Positions 1 through 5,316 of a DNA stretch of 5,785 nucleotides are shown in pieces; the first letter of the stretch is position 1, and each line of letters opens with the position of its first letter. Both the position numbers and the translations under genes were made by a program. The notes beneath the pieces are model-generated. The model was not told where the DNA came from. It did no database searches and was given only the letters and a program-made list of their open reading frames with translations. Source of the stretch: Planctomycetaceae bacterium (GTDB lineage: Bacteria; Planctomycetota; Planctomycetia; Pirellulales; Thermoguttaceae); NCBI GenBank assembly GCA_009783865.1, contig WRCR01000273.1, forward strand, positions 1 through 5,785, written 5' to 3'.

Positions 1-1
1 A

Positions 2-688
2 ATCCGGTTTATAAAGAAAAATTATAAAATTGACGTTATAGCGGGAAATGTTGCTGCCAAAGAGGGTGCTATCGCTTTAGTAGAAGCAGGCGCAGATGCC
101 GTAAAAGTCGGCATCGGACCCGGTTCGATATGCACCACGCGGATTGTTTCCGGTGTCGGCGTTCCGCAGATAACGGCAATTTACCGCGTCGCACAAGCGT
201 TAAAAGAATATAACATTCCCGTAATTGCAGACGGCGGAATCCGTTATTCCGGCGACATTACCAAGGCAATCGCCGCCGGAGCAGATGTCGCTATGCTTGG
301 AGGTTTGTTTTCCGGTTTGGAAGAAAGCCCCGGCGAAGTAATACTTTATCAAGGAAGAACGTACAAAACCTATCGCGGCATGGGTTCAATCGGCGCAATG
401 GTGAAAGGCTCCAGTGAACGGTATCGGCACCAGCGCGGAACTTCACCGGATAAACTTGTGCCGGAAGGAGTCGAAGGACGCGTTGCCTACAAGGGTCCGC
501 TCGACGCTTTTGTGTATCAGTTAGTCGGAGGTTTAAGAGCGGGAATGGGATACAGCGGAACACGAACTATCGAAGAATTAAGAACGAAAGCGAAATTTAT
601 CCGTGTTTCACCGGCTGCCACCCGCGAAAGTCATCCGCACGATATAACTATTACACAGGAAGCACCGAATTACAGCAGTGAATGGTAA
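2..688 (+). CDS. guaB: Inosine-5'-monophosphate dehydrogenase, C-terminal part (5' truncated by window edge)
   Basis: IMP dehydrogenase oxidises IMP to XMP with NAD+, the committed step of guanine nucleotide synthesis in the cytoplasm. The frame is open from base 2 and gives 228 residues, a little under half of a usual ~490-residue enzyme; the N-terminal barrel part and CBS domains lie outside the window. Visible motifs, numbered from the first visible codon, are the catalytic loop GPGSICTTR with the nucleophilic Cys at residue 44 (codon 131-133), the phosphate-binding ADGGI at 76-80, the YRGMGSIGAM segment, and the flap Arg-Tyr pair (R140, Y141) inside SSERYRHQ. The tail ESHPHDITITQEAPNY is typical of the family C-terminus. 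The gene ends in tandem stops (TAA TAA at 686-691). All catalytic residues in the visible part are intact, so it should be functional if the missing part is normal. GMP reductase is less likely because of the RY flap and the KLVPEG(V)EGRV segment. Confidence 0.97.
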   Translation: MRFIKKNYKIDVIAGNVAAKEGAIALVEAGADAVKVGIGPGSICTTRIVSGVGVPQITAIYRVAQALKEYNIPVIADGGIRYSGDITKAIAAGADVAMLGGLFSGLEESPGEVILYQGRTYKTYRGMGSIGAMVKGSSERYRHQRGTSPDKLVPEGVEGRVAYKGPLDAFVYQLVGGLRAGMGYSGTRTIEELRTKAKFIRVSPAATRESHPHDITITQEAPNYSSEW

Positions 689-710
689 TAAATAATAAGT
701 GATAAACACA

Positions 711-728
711 GCGGGAATTGAGTCCCGC
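711..728 (+). terminator. Stem-loop downstream of guaB, possible weak terminator or processing site
   Basis: GCGGGA (711-716) and TCCCGC (723-728) form a perfect 6-bp stem with a 6-nt loop, 22 nt after the guaB stop. No T-run follows (the next bases are AATATAAGG), so it is not a classical intrinsic terminator. It could be a partial terminator, an mRNA 3'-end stabiliser, or chance. It lies in the 80-nt gap before the next same-strand gene, so guaB and that gene may be only partly cotranscribed. Confidence 0.4.
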
Positions 729-768
729 AATATAAGGAATAATAACAACTTCCGGTAAGGAGACCTAT

Positions 769-1833
769 ATGATGAAAATTTTGTCTTGCCGCGGTTTCTG
801 CCTTTTTTCGTCGGCAGCACTTGCTTCTGTACTTGTCTTGGCTTCGTCTGTCTTTGCTGCGGATGCTCCGCGCTGGAGCAGACCAAAGACGAACGGCAAT
901 ATCGTCACGGCGCAGCACAATGCCGCTTACAACGACAGCGGAACGATAGTTCAAGCGCAGAATCAACAGCCCATTCCGCCGGCGATACCCGGTCCGGCAA
1001 TAAAACCGATGACCGATGCGCAGCGGGATACCATGTTCAAAGAACTGCGTCCGCAAAGCATAACGCCGCCTGCCGGTGCAACTAATACTCCGGGGGGATT
1101 TAACACACCGGGGGCTTTTCCTGTTATCAAAGATGACCCTGTCCCTGCACCGGAGTCCAAGTCGCTTGTAAATCAAAAGCGGGATACTTACATTTCCAAT
1201 CCCGACGCGGACAAATCCGCTGTCGAAAAGGTTGTCAATCCGCAAGCGGTTCAGGATAACACAAAGAGTGAAACCGTCAAAGCACCGCTGCCGGTTCCAA
1301 AGAGCGGGTTGGATTCAATACCGGATTCACAGAAAGTTCCGATGCCGAGCAGTTCATATTACGATTACACTGTTGTTAAATCGAAGGAAATTGAATGTCC
1401 GAAAAACATGGACTTAAAGTCAATTAGGGAAATTAGTTACGACATCAGACCGTCCTCGGATGAATTGCCGAAAGAATGTCCGCTGCAAACGACTCCTTAC
1501 ACAGGCAGGCATTTTGCGCAGACCGTTTATCAATGGAAAGCGTCCGCGCTTTGCACAAAAGCGGCTTACTTTGAAGATGTCCAGTTAGAACGCTACGGAC
1601 ATTCGGTTTGTCCGACACTTGAGCCGGTGATTTCGGGAGCAAGATTCTTCCTGACGGTTCCTTTCCTGCCGTATAAGATGGGCTTGATAACACCGGATGA
1701 ATGCGTCTATACACTGGGACATTACCGTGCCGGCAGTTGCGCACCGTATATGCTTGACCCGCTGCCGATTTCCGTCCGCGCCATTTTATTTGAAGGTGCT
1801 GCCGTCGCCGGTGCTGTTGTACTGCTTCCGTAA
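769..1833 (+). CDS. Secreted Pro-rich protein with conserved Cys-containing C-terminal domain (planctomycete-type, function unknown)
   Basis: The start is ATG 769 (a second ATG follows at 772), 6-9 nt after a good AAGGAG at 757-762. The 354-residue product has a Sec signal peptide: basic n-region to R8, hydrophobic core about 10-27, probable signal peptidase I cleavage after VFA (residue 30). The Cys at 7 and 11 precede the core and do not form a lipobox. Residues 31-195 are low-complexity, rich in Pro, Ala, Asn and Gln, likely a disordered linker. Residues about 197-354 form a compact domain with six Cys (210, 237, 262, 281, 312, 324), which could make three disulfides after export. Its recognisable blocks are YFEDVQLERYGH (267-278), SGARFF (289-294), LPYKMG (300-305), CVYTLGHYRAGSCAPYM (312-328) and a hydrophobic tail (334-354). 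From memory, these blocks recur in many uncharacterised planctomycete exported proteins; I know no function for them. The next gene starts 23 nt downstream. Confidence 0.88.
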   Translation: MMKILSCRGFCLFSSAALASVLVLASSVFAADAPRWSRPKTNGNIVTAQHNAAYNDSGTIVQAQNQQPIPPAIPGPAIKPMTDAQRDTMFKELRPQSITPPAGATNTPGGFNTPGAFPVIKDDPVPAPESKSLVNQKRDTYISNPDADKSAVEKVVNPQAVQDNTKSETVKAPLPVPKSGLDSIPDSQKVPMPSSSYYDYTVVKSKEIECPKNMDLKSIREISYDIRPSSDELPKECPLQTTPYTGRHFAQTVYQWKASALCTKAAYFEDVQLERYGHSVCPTLEPVISGARFFLTVPFLPYKMGLITPDECVYTLGHYRAGSCAPYMLDPLPISVRAILFEGAAVAGAVVLLP

Positions 1834-1856
1834 TTTCGCAGTTATGAAAGGGTTCG

Positions 1857-2945
1857 GTGACATCCAATACCGGGACGGAATACATCAGTTCGCACATTCT
1901 TTGCTCCTATCCGGCGGAATATCTGCCGACAGAGATATTGCTGCTTGATACTGTTCCTTCGTTGAGTCCGTGCCAGCATTGGCGGGTCAATTCTCCTGAC
2001 AAGACATTTTTCCTGCGGCGTATTCCGTTTGATTATATCAGAAAGGGACAACTTCAATTTCAGCAGGCGGTTCTCTGGCACGCTGTTTCTGAAGGAATCG
2101 ATTTCGTACCGCTGCCGCTGGAAACAAAACGGCACAAGGGCTTCGTTACATACCAGGGCGGATATTGGGAATTACTGCCGTGGTTTAACCCGCAAGAGCA
2201 GTTTGATGTGCAGAATCCTCTTGCAAGCGGTAATCTTTTGTTTCGGATTGTTTCTGCGATGATGCTGCTGGCGCAGTTTCACATAGCGGTTTCGACATTT
2301 CCGATACCCAGCCGCTCTGTATCATTTTCGGAAAAGTGCGGCGAACAATTATCGAAGTGGAAATACTATCTCGGTGGCAACTTGTATAAACTTCATAATG
2401 TTTTGAGCGATGTCGTTACCGGTTCACAATGCAGTCTGCGGCAGCGGAACTATGTTTCTCTTGCCGACTGCGGGTTTCGGGTTATCGAACAGGCACTGCT
2501 CTACACCGGTACTGCAACAAATACACTGAAAAGCGGTGCGGTACTGCCGGTGCCGGTTCAGGTAATTATCGGCAACGTCTGCGGTCGTCACCTTCGGTTT
2601 AACGAAGAAGGTCTGTGCGGAATCATTGACTTCAAAAAACTATGTATTGACTCGGTTGCGTGGGATATTGCTATGCTGCTCGGTTCAACGGCGGGCTGTA
2701 ATTCGCTGCTTTGGACCGCCGGTTTGAAAGCGTATCAGAGTATTCGTCCGCTGACACAGAACGAAATGTTTCTGATTCGGGCGTTTGAATTGTCGCCGTT
2801 TCTGTTAAAGGCGTTGGATTATCTCGACAAGGTATTTCTTGAAGAGCAAACTTTCACCGACCGGCAGGTTGCGGAGATTGTCCGCCGAATCGAAAATTGG
2901 TGTCAGCGGTTTGACATTGAACGCAAACATCGGCGGGCGGTGTAG
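1857..2945 (+). CDS. APH-fold phosphotransferase-like protein with degenerate catalytic loop (possible pseudokinase)
   Basis: The 362-residue protein starts at GTG 1857, preceded by AAAGGG at 1847-1852, and lies 23 nt after the secreted-protein gene, so the two are probably one operon. The architecture looks like the aminoglycoside phosphotransferase/choline kinase superfamily: an N-lobe with FFLRRIP (51-57), GGYWELLPW (101-109) at the hinge side, a helical LAQFH (138-142), and a C-lobe with GIIDF (255-259), whose D258 matches the metal-binding Asp of the DFG-like motif. The later D270 (SVAWDIAMLLGS) matches the usual second conserved Asp. The usual catalytic loop (HxDxxxxN) is not found. The corresponding stretch, IIGNVCGRHLRF (237-248), has Asn240 where I align the catalytic Asp. 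An intact gene without stops argues against decay, so it may be a pseudokinase or a divergent enzyme. The substrate is unknown; no signal peptide is seen, so it should be cytoplasmic. Family assignment rests on remembered motif patterns. Confidence 0.82.
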   Translation: MTSNTGTEYISSHILCSYPAEYLPTEILLLDTVPSLSPCQHWRVNSPDKTFFLRRIPFDYIRKGQLQFQQAVLWHAVSEGIDFVPLPLETKRHKGFVTYQGGYWELLPWFNPQEQFDVQNPLASGNLLFRIVSAMMLLAQFHIAVSTFPIPSRSVSFSEKCGEQLSKWKYYLGGNLYKLHNVLSDVVTGSQCSLRQRNYVSLADCGFRVIEQALLYTGTATNTLKSGAVLPVPVQVIIGNVCGRHLRFNEEGLCGIIDFKKLCIDSVAWDIAMLLGSTAGCNSLLWTAGLKAYQSIRPLTQNEMFLIRAFELSPFLLKALDYLDKVFLEEQTFTDRQVAEIVRRIENWCQRFDIERKHRRAV

Positions 2946-2956
2946 TATTCGCAGTT

Positions 2957-2976
2957 GCGGGGGCTAAAGCCCCCGC
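2957..2976. terminator. GC-rich hairpin between convergent genes, likely bidirectional terminator
   Basis: GCGGGGGC (2957-2964) and GCCCCCGC (2969-2976) make a perfect 8-bp stem with loop TAAA, 11 nt after the stop of the kinase-fold gene and 22 nt before the clpX stop on the other strand. On the + strand it is followed by CCTCTTTAAGAG, only modestly T-rich; on the - strand there is no real T-run. Position between two convergent 3' ends favours a shared terminator. The GGGGGCTAAAGCCCCC core also resembles a short palindrome I recall as dispersed in some bacterial genomes, so it may be a repeat copy. Confidence 0.7.
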
Positions 2977-2998
2977 CTCTTTAAGAGTATGAACGAAC

Positions 2999-4291
2999 TC
3001 ACGCGCTCTTGTTTAGAACTTCCGGCTTCGGTATTGAAAGAATCGCTTGTCTGCCTTCTACCGTGTCTTCCGTTACCCGATATGTTCCGCCGGCAGGCAA
3101 GTCCGGCAAATCGTACATAATATCGAGCATAACATTTTCCACGATAGACCGCAATCCGCGCGCACCGGTCTGCTTTTCGAGTGCCAGACAGGCAATCGCC
3201 GCCAGTGCCTCATGAGTGAACTCAAGGTGTGCGTTCTCCATCTCAAAGAGACGTTTGTACTGCCGCACAAGAGCATTCTTAGGTTCGTTCATTACACGAA
3301 TCAGCGTCTCCACATCGAGTTGCTTCAGCGTTGAAATAACCGGTAAACGCCCAACCAGTTCCGGTATCAGACCGAAATGATGAACATCTTCCGATGTCAC
3401 TTTCGTCAAGTAATTTCCGTCGTGCTGTTCCTGCTCATCCGAAAGCGGTACATTAAATCCGATGGACTTCTTGCCGAGACGCTTCTCGATGATATCCTCA
3501 AGACCGGTGAAAGTTCCGCCGCAGATAAACAGGATATTTGTGGTATCAATCTGAATATACTGCTGTTCCGGATGTTTGCGTCCGCCCTGCGGCGGTACAT
3601 TAGCGACAGTTCCTTCGAGCATTTTCAACAGCGACTGCTGAACTCCTTCGCCGGAAACATCGCGGGTGATTGAAACGTTCTGACTCGTTTTTCCGATTTT
3701 ATCGATTTCGTCAATGTAAATGATTCCCCGCTGTGCTAATTCGACATCGAAGTCAGCAGCGTGAAGCAGTTTGAGAATCAGATTTTCTACATCTTCGCCG
3801 ACATAACCGGCTTCGGTGAGCGTGGTTGCGTCCCCGATTGCAAACGGCACATCAAGGATTTTCGCCAGCGTCTGCGCAAGCAGCGTTTTGCCGGAACCCG
3901 TAGGACCGATGAGCAGAACGTTGGATTTGTCAAGGATGACATCGCTGCCTTCGTCTTTGTTGACCAGCCGTTTGTAATGATTGTGAACGGCAACGGACAA
4001 AACCCGCTTGGCGTGTTCCTGTCCCACGACGTATTCGTTTAATTTAGCGGTAATTTCGCGGGGAGACGGCACTCTCGTCAAAGGTTTAACCGTTACACCG
4101 CTGCGGCGGCGGCGTTCCTGCACCAAGATGGTTTGGCACAAGTCGATACATTCTGCGCAGATATAGACATCGCCGGGACCTTCTACGAGAGGACCTACGT
4201 CTCGATAACTTTTGTTGCAGAATGAACAGAACGCGCCTTTTTTCGTGGTGTTGCCCTTTGTGTTTGAGGTTGAATCATTTCCGTTGGACAT
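2999..4291 (-). CDS. clpX: ATP-dependent Clp protease ATP-binding subunit ClpX
   Basis: ClpX is the AAA+ unfoldase that recognises tagged or regulated substrates, unfolds them and threads them into ClpP in the cytoplasm. At 430 residues it is full length. The N-terminal zinc-binding domain has Cys 22, 25, 45 and 48. The AAA+ module shows Walker A GPTGSGKT (129-136), pore loop GYVGED (162-167), Walker B IIYIDE (190-195), the RKH loop (238-240), and a sensor-2 TGARGLRSI block near the C-terminus. The IGF loop (277-279) for ClpP docking is intact, so it should work with ClpP as well as alone. The start is ATG 4289-4291; CTTTC on the + strand at 4302-4306 (GAAAG on the coding strand) and GGAGA at 4308-4312 are the available ribosome-binding sites, the second rather distant. 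The first ~20 residues are Ser/Asn/Thr/Lys-rich and variable. clpP is not adjacent within the window. The 358 nt upstream has no convincing gene. Confidence 0.99.
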   Translation of the reverse strand: MSNGNDSTSNTKGNTTKKGAFCSFCNKSYRDVGPLVEGPGDVYICAECIDLCQTILVQERRRRSGVTVKPLTRVPSPREITAKLNEYVVGQEHAKRVLSVAVHNHYKRLVNKDEGSDVILDKSNVLLIGPTGSGKTLLAQTLAKILDVPFAIGDATTLTEAGYVGEDVENLILKLLHAADFDVELAQRGIIYIDEIDKIGKTSQNVSITRDVSGEGVQQSLLKMLEGTVANVPPQGGRKHPEQQYIQIDTTNILFICGGTFTGLEDIIEKRLGKKSIGFNVPLSDEQEQHDGNYLTKVTSEDVHHFGLIPELVGRLPVISTLKQLDVETLIRVMNEPKNALVRQYKRLFEMENAHLEFTHEALAAIACLALEKQTGARGLRSIVENVMLDIMYDLPDLPAGGTYRVTEDTVEGRQAILSIPKPEVLNKSA

Positions 4292-4431
4292 TGTTTTTTT
4301 GCTTTCTTCTCCAGTGTTACGTTTCGACCTAAACCGGCAGTCCGCTGATAAAACAGCAGCACAAGCCGAACTACGGTCAGGTTCCGACGCGGATTCCTTT
4401 TTCCGTATCCATGGAAAATCTGCTGAAACAA

Positions 4432-4444
4432 CCGGTTAAACCGG
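4432..4444. repeat. Inverted repeat CCGGTTAAACCGG in the clpX leader
   Basis: A perfect 6+1+6 palindrome, 140 nt upstream of the clpX start. It can be drawn as a 4-bp CCGG stem with a 5-nt loop in the leader RNA, or as a dimeric protein-binding site. On the - strand it overlaps the stop codon of a 3-codon reading frame. No known regulator is assigned. Confidence 0.3.
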
Positions 4445-4475
4445 CATTCCGGCAGAAACAACCTCCTACGTTTCT

Positions 4476-4488
4476 TGCGTTTGACGCA
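4476..4488. repeat. Inverted repeat TGCGT-TTG-ACGCA upstream of clpX
   Basis: Perfect 5-bp arms separated by 3 nt, about 185 nt upstream of the clpX start. Size and symmetry would suit a small operator, but a 5-bp arm pair can arise by chance. It does not match the heat-shock operators I know. Confidence 0.25.
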
Positions 4489-4495
4489 TTTCCAA

Positions 4496-4520
4496 AACTA
4501 TTTACTGTATCCGAATAGTT
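4496..4520. repeat. Inverted repeat AACTATT-N11-AATAGTT upstream of clpX
   Basis: Perfect 7-bp arms (4496-4502 and 4514-4520) separated by 11 nt, about 205 nt upstream of the clpX start. This AT-rich dyad has a centre-to-centre spacing of 18 bp, in the range of operators for dimeric repressors or activators. It is the strongest dyad in the gap, but its function is inferred only from position. Confidence 0.35.
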
Positions 4521-4626
4521 ATCCTGACGAACCGAAACGGCAGCACATTACTGGCTGCGTGTTCCGCATTCGTCATTAACTACGAAAGAAACAGCGTTTT
4601 TGTTTGCCTTTTATCGAAAAAACGTG

Positions 4627-4665
4627 AAAAAAATTAAAGTACCGGACTGTCACGGGTTTTGTCCG
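4627..4665 (-). terminator. Candidate weak terminator after the small membrane-protein gene
   Basis: Read on the - strand, CGGAC (4661-4665) and GTCCG (4643-4647) can form a 5-bp stem with a 13-nt loop straddling the stop codon. It is followed by a T-rich run (complement of 4627-4639, ending in seven Ts). The stem is short and the loop long, so efficiency is doubtful. If it works, it separates this gene from clpX. Confidence 0.4.
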
Positions 4666-5096
4666 TCCTTTTTTTCTATCACGGTGTCTCCGCCATCTCT
4701 TCGGGCAAACAGTGTTTCTTCACTTTGACTTTCGTCTTCCAAGCCGCCATCTCTGCGGGATTGACTTTCCGCTAATAATCGTTCTAAAACGAATTTAGCA
4801 TTGTCATCACCGGCGGACAGCACGGCATTCAACTCTTCTGCCGTGAAGTGTCTTCTGACAATTCCGGCAGAGATTCGTTTCCTTATTAATCGGAATTCTT
4901 CGTCTGATAATTTGCCTTCTGTTTTCAATTCCTGAAAATAATTGAGGTATTCTGCCGGTGAAATTTCGCTCTGTTCCTGTTGTACCGAATAGGAGCGGAA
5001 GCGGAAAAGAACGTACAGCGCAACAATTATTATAACCGCTAATATCATTAAATTAGCGATTAACGAAAAAACATTATTTGAGAATAATTCCGGCAT
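4650..5096 (-). CDS. Small single-pass membrane protein with SHOCT-like segment
   Basis: The 148-residue product starts at ATG 5094-5096, 9 nt after AAGGAAA (complement of 5106-5112). Residues 10-31 are strongly hydrophobic (SLIANLMILAVIIIVALYVL), one transmembrane helix; FRFR (31-34) right after it suggests an N-out, C-in topology by the positive-inside rule. Residues about 48-76 (AEYLNYFQELKTEGKLSDEEFRLIRKRI) look like the SHOCT-type short helical motif (L..G.L.deEF...K..l), often found at protein ends with a proposed oligomerisation role. A second helical part (TAEELNAVL, 85-93) follows. The acidic/polar tail carries two RRDGG copies (114-118, 132-136). Similar small anchored proteins occur in planctomycetes as hypotheticals; I know no function. 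The gene is divergent from csrA and upstream of clpX on the same strand, 358 nt away. Confidence 0.8.
   Translation of the reverse strand: MPELFSNNVFSLIANLMILAVIIIVALYVLFRFRSYSVQQEQSEISPAEYLNYFQELKTEGKLSDEEFRLIRKRISAGIVRRHFTAEELNAVLSAGDDNAKFVLERLLAESQSRRDGGLEDESQSEETLFARRDGGDTVIEKKDGQNP
4690..4759. repeat. Direct repeat of a 16-bp unit inside the small membrane-protein gene
   Basis: CCGCCATCTCTTCGGG (4690-4705) and CCGCCATCTCTGCGGG (4744-4759) differ at one base and lie exactly 54 nt (18 codons) apart in frame, encoding the two RRDGG copies near the C-terminus. The in-frame period fits a small internal duplication that has since diverged between the copies. Confidence 0.6.
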
Positions 5097-5156
5097 GATT
5101 GATAATTTCCTTATAAAACGAAAATACGGACGGACTTCTTACAATAAAACTTACCT

Positions 5157-5184
5157 ATCTTATTTTTTTTCACTATTATGTTAA
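5157..5184 (-). promoter_or_regulatory. Candidate sigma-70 promoter for the small membrane-protein gene
   Basis: On the - strand, TTAACA (complement of 5179-5184; 5 of 6 to TTGACA) and TAAGAT (complement of 5157-5162; 4 of 6 to TATAAT) are separated by 16 nt. A start about 7 nt further on would leave a leader of roughly 55 nt before the ATG at 5096. The region is AT-rich, so chance matches are more likely than usual. Confidence 0.45.
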
Positions 5185-5193
5185 ACTGGAAGG

Positions 5194-5199
5194 TATAAT
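5194..5199 (+). promoter_or_regulatory. Candidate csrA -10 element TATAAT
   Basis: A perfect TATAAT at 5194-5199 on the + strand, preceded by AGG (the G of an extended -10 is present, the T is not). No good -35 lies 16-18 nt upstream, so the match is one-sided. Transcription from about 5206 would give csrA a leader of roughly 110 nt. It lies just beside the divergent candidate promoter, so the two may interfere with each other. Confidence 0.45.
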
Positions 5200-5218
5200 C
5201 CTGACGAAAACAAGAACG

Positions 5219-5260
5219 AGGCGTTGTTCCCTCTATTACCATAGGATAGCAAAAACGCCT
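5219..5260 (+). promoter_or_regulatory. Stem-loop in csrA 5' leader with GGA in the loop
   Basis: AGGCGTT (5219-5225) and AACGCCT (5254-5260) are perfectly complementary over 7 bp, enclosing a 28-nt loop that contains ATAGGAT (GGA at 5244-5246). A competing pair, TGTTCC (5225-5230) with GGAACA (5268-5273), would be exclusive with it. Together with GGA at 5268-5270 and the GGAG ribosome-binding site at 5304-5307 (in the loop of a possible GTA/TAC mini-hairpin, 5301-5311), this resembles leaders bound by CsrA. Autoregulation is an inference from known CsrA preference for GGA in loops. Confidence 0.4.
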
Positions 5261-5316
5261 GTAAAATGGAACACTACCCGAAAAATTGTGCCGCAACCGC
5301 GTAGGAGATACCTGAT

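Larger units (their letters stand above)
4292..4649. other. Non-coding gap upstream of clpX (probable clpX leader and promoter region)
   Basis: This 358-nt stretch separates clpX from the next - strand gene. No open frame here looks like a real protein. It holds a weak terminator-like element for the upstream gene at its far end, three inverted repeats (4432-4444, 4476-4488, 4496-4520), a 9-bp direct repeat GAAACAACC (4425-4433 and 4455-4463), and an AGGAGG on the - strand (4462-4467). I see no convincing sigma-70 promoter, no CIRCE element and no CtsR-type repeat. The clpX promoter should be here unless the gene is read from the one upstream. Confidence 0.5.

Noticed and set aside
670..1245. 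191-codon open frame on the - strand opposite the secreted-protein gene
   Set aside because: Its translation is rich in Arg and Cys with no recognisable domain, and it lies fully antisense to a gene with a clear signal peptide, good ribosome-binding site and family-like C-terminal domain.
1445..1897. 150-codon open frame on the - strand
   Set aside because: It is antisense to the conserved-looking domain of the secreted protein and the start of the kinase-fold gene, with no domain or convincing ribosome-binding site.
4195..4461. 88-codon - strand frame starting with TTG directly after AGGAGG
   Set aside because: The start codon touches the AGGAGG with no spacing, the frame overlaps the first ~97 bases of clpX, and the product shows no family features.
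4502..4576. 24-codon - strand frame (MTNAEHAASNVLPF...) in the clpX upstream gap
   Set aside because: It has no ribosome-binding site and overlaps an inverted repeat; a frame this short is expected by chance.
4292..4649. Heat-shock operators (CIRCE, CtsR-type repeats) upstream of clpX
   Set aside because: I looked for TTAGCACTC-N9-GAGTGCTAA and GGTCAAA tandem patterns and found neither.
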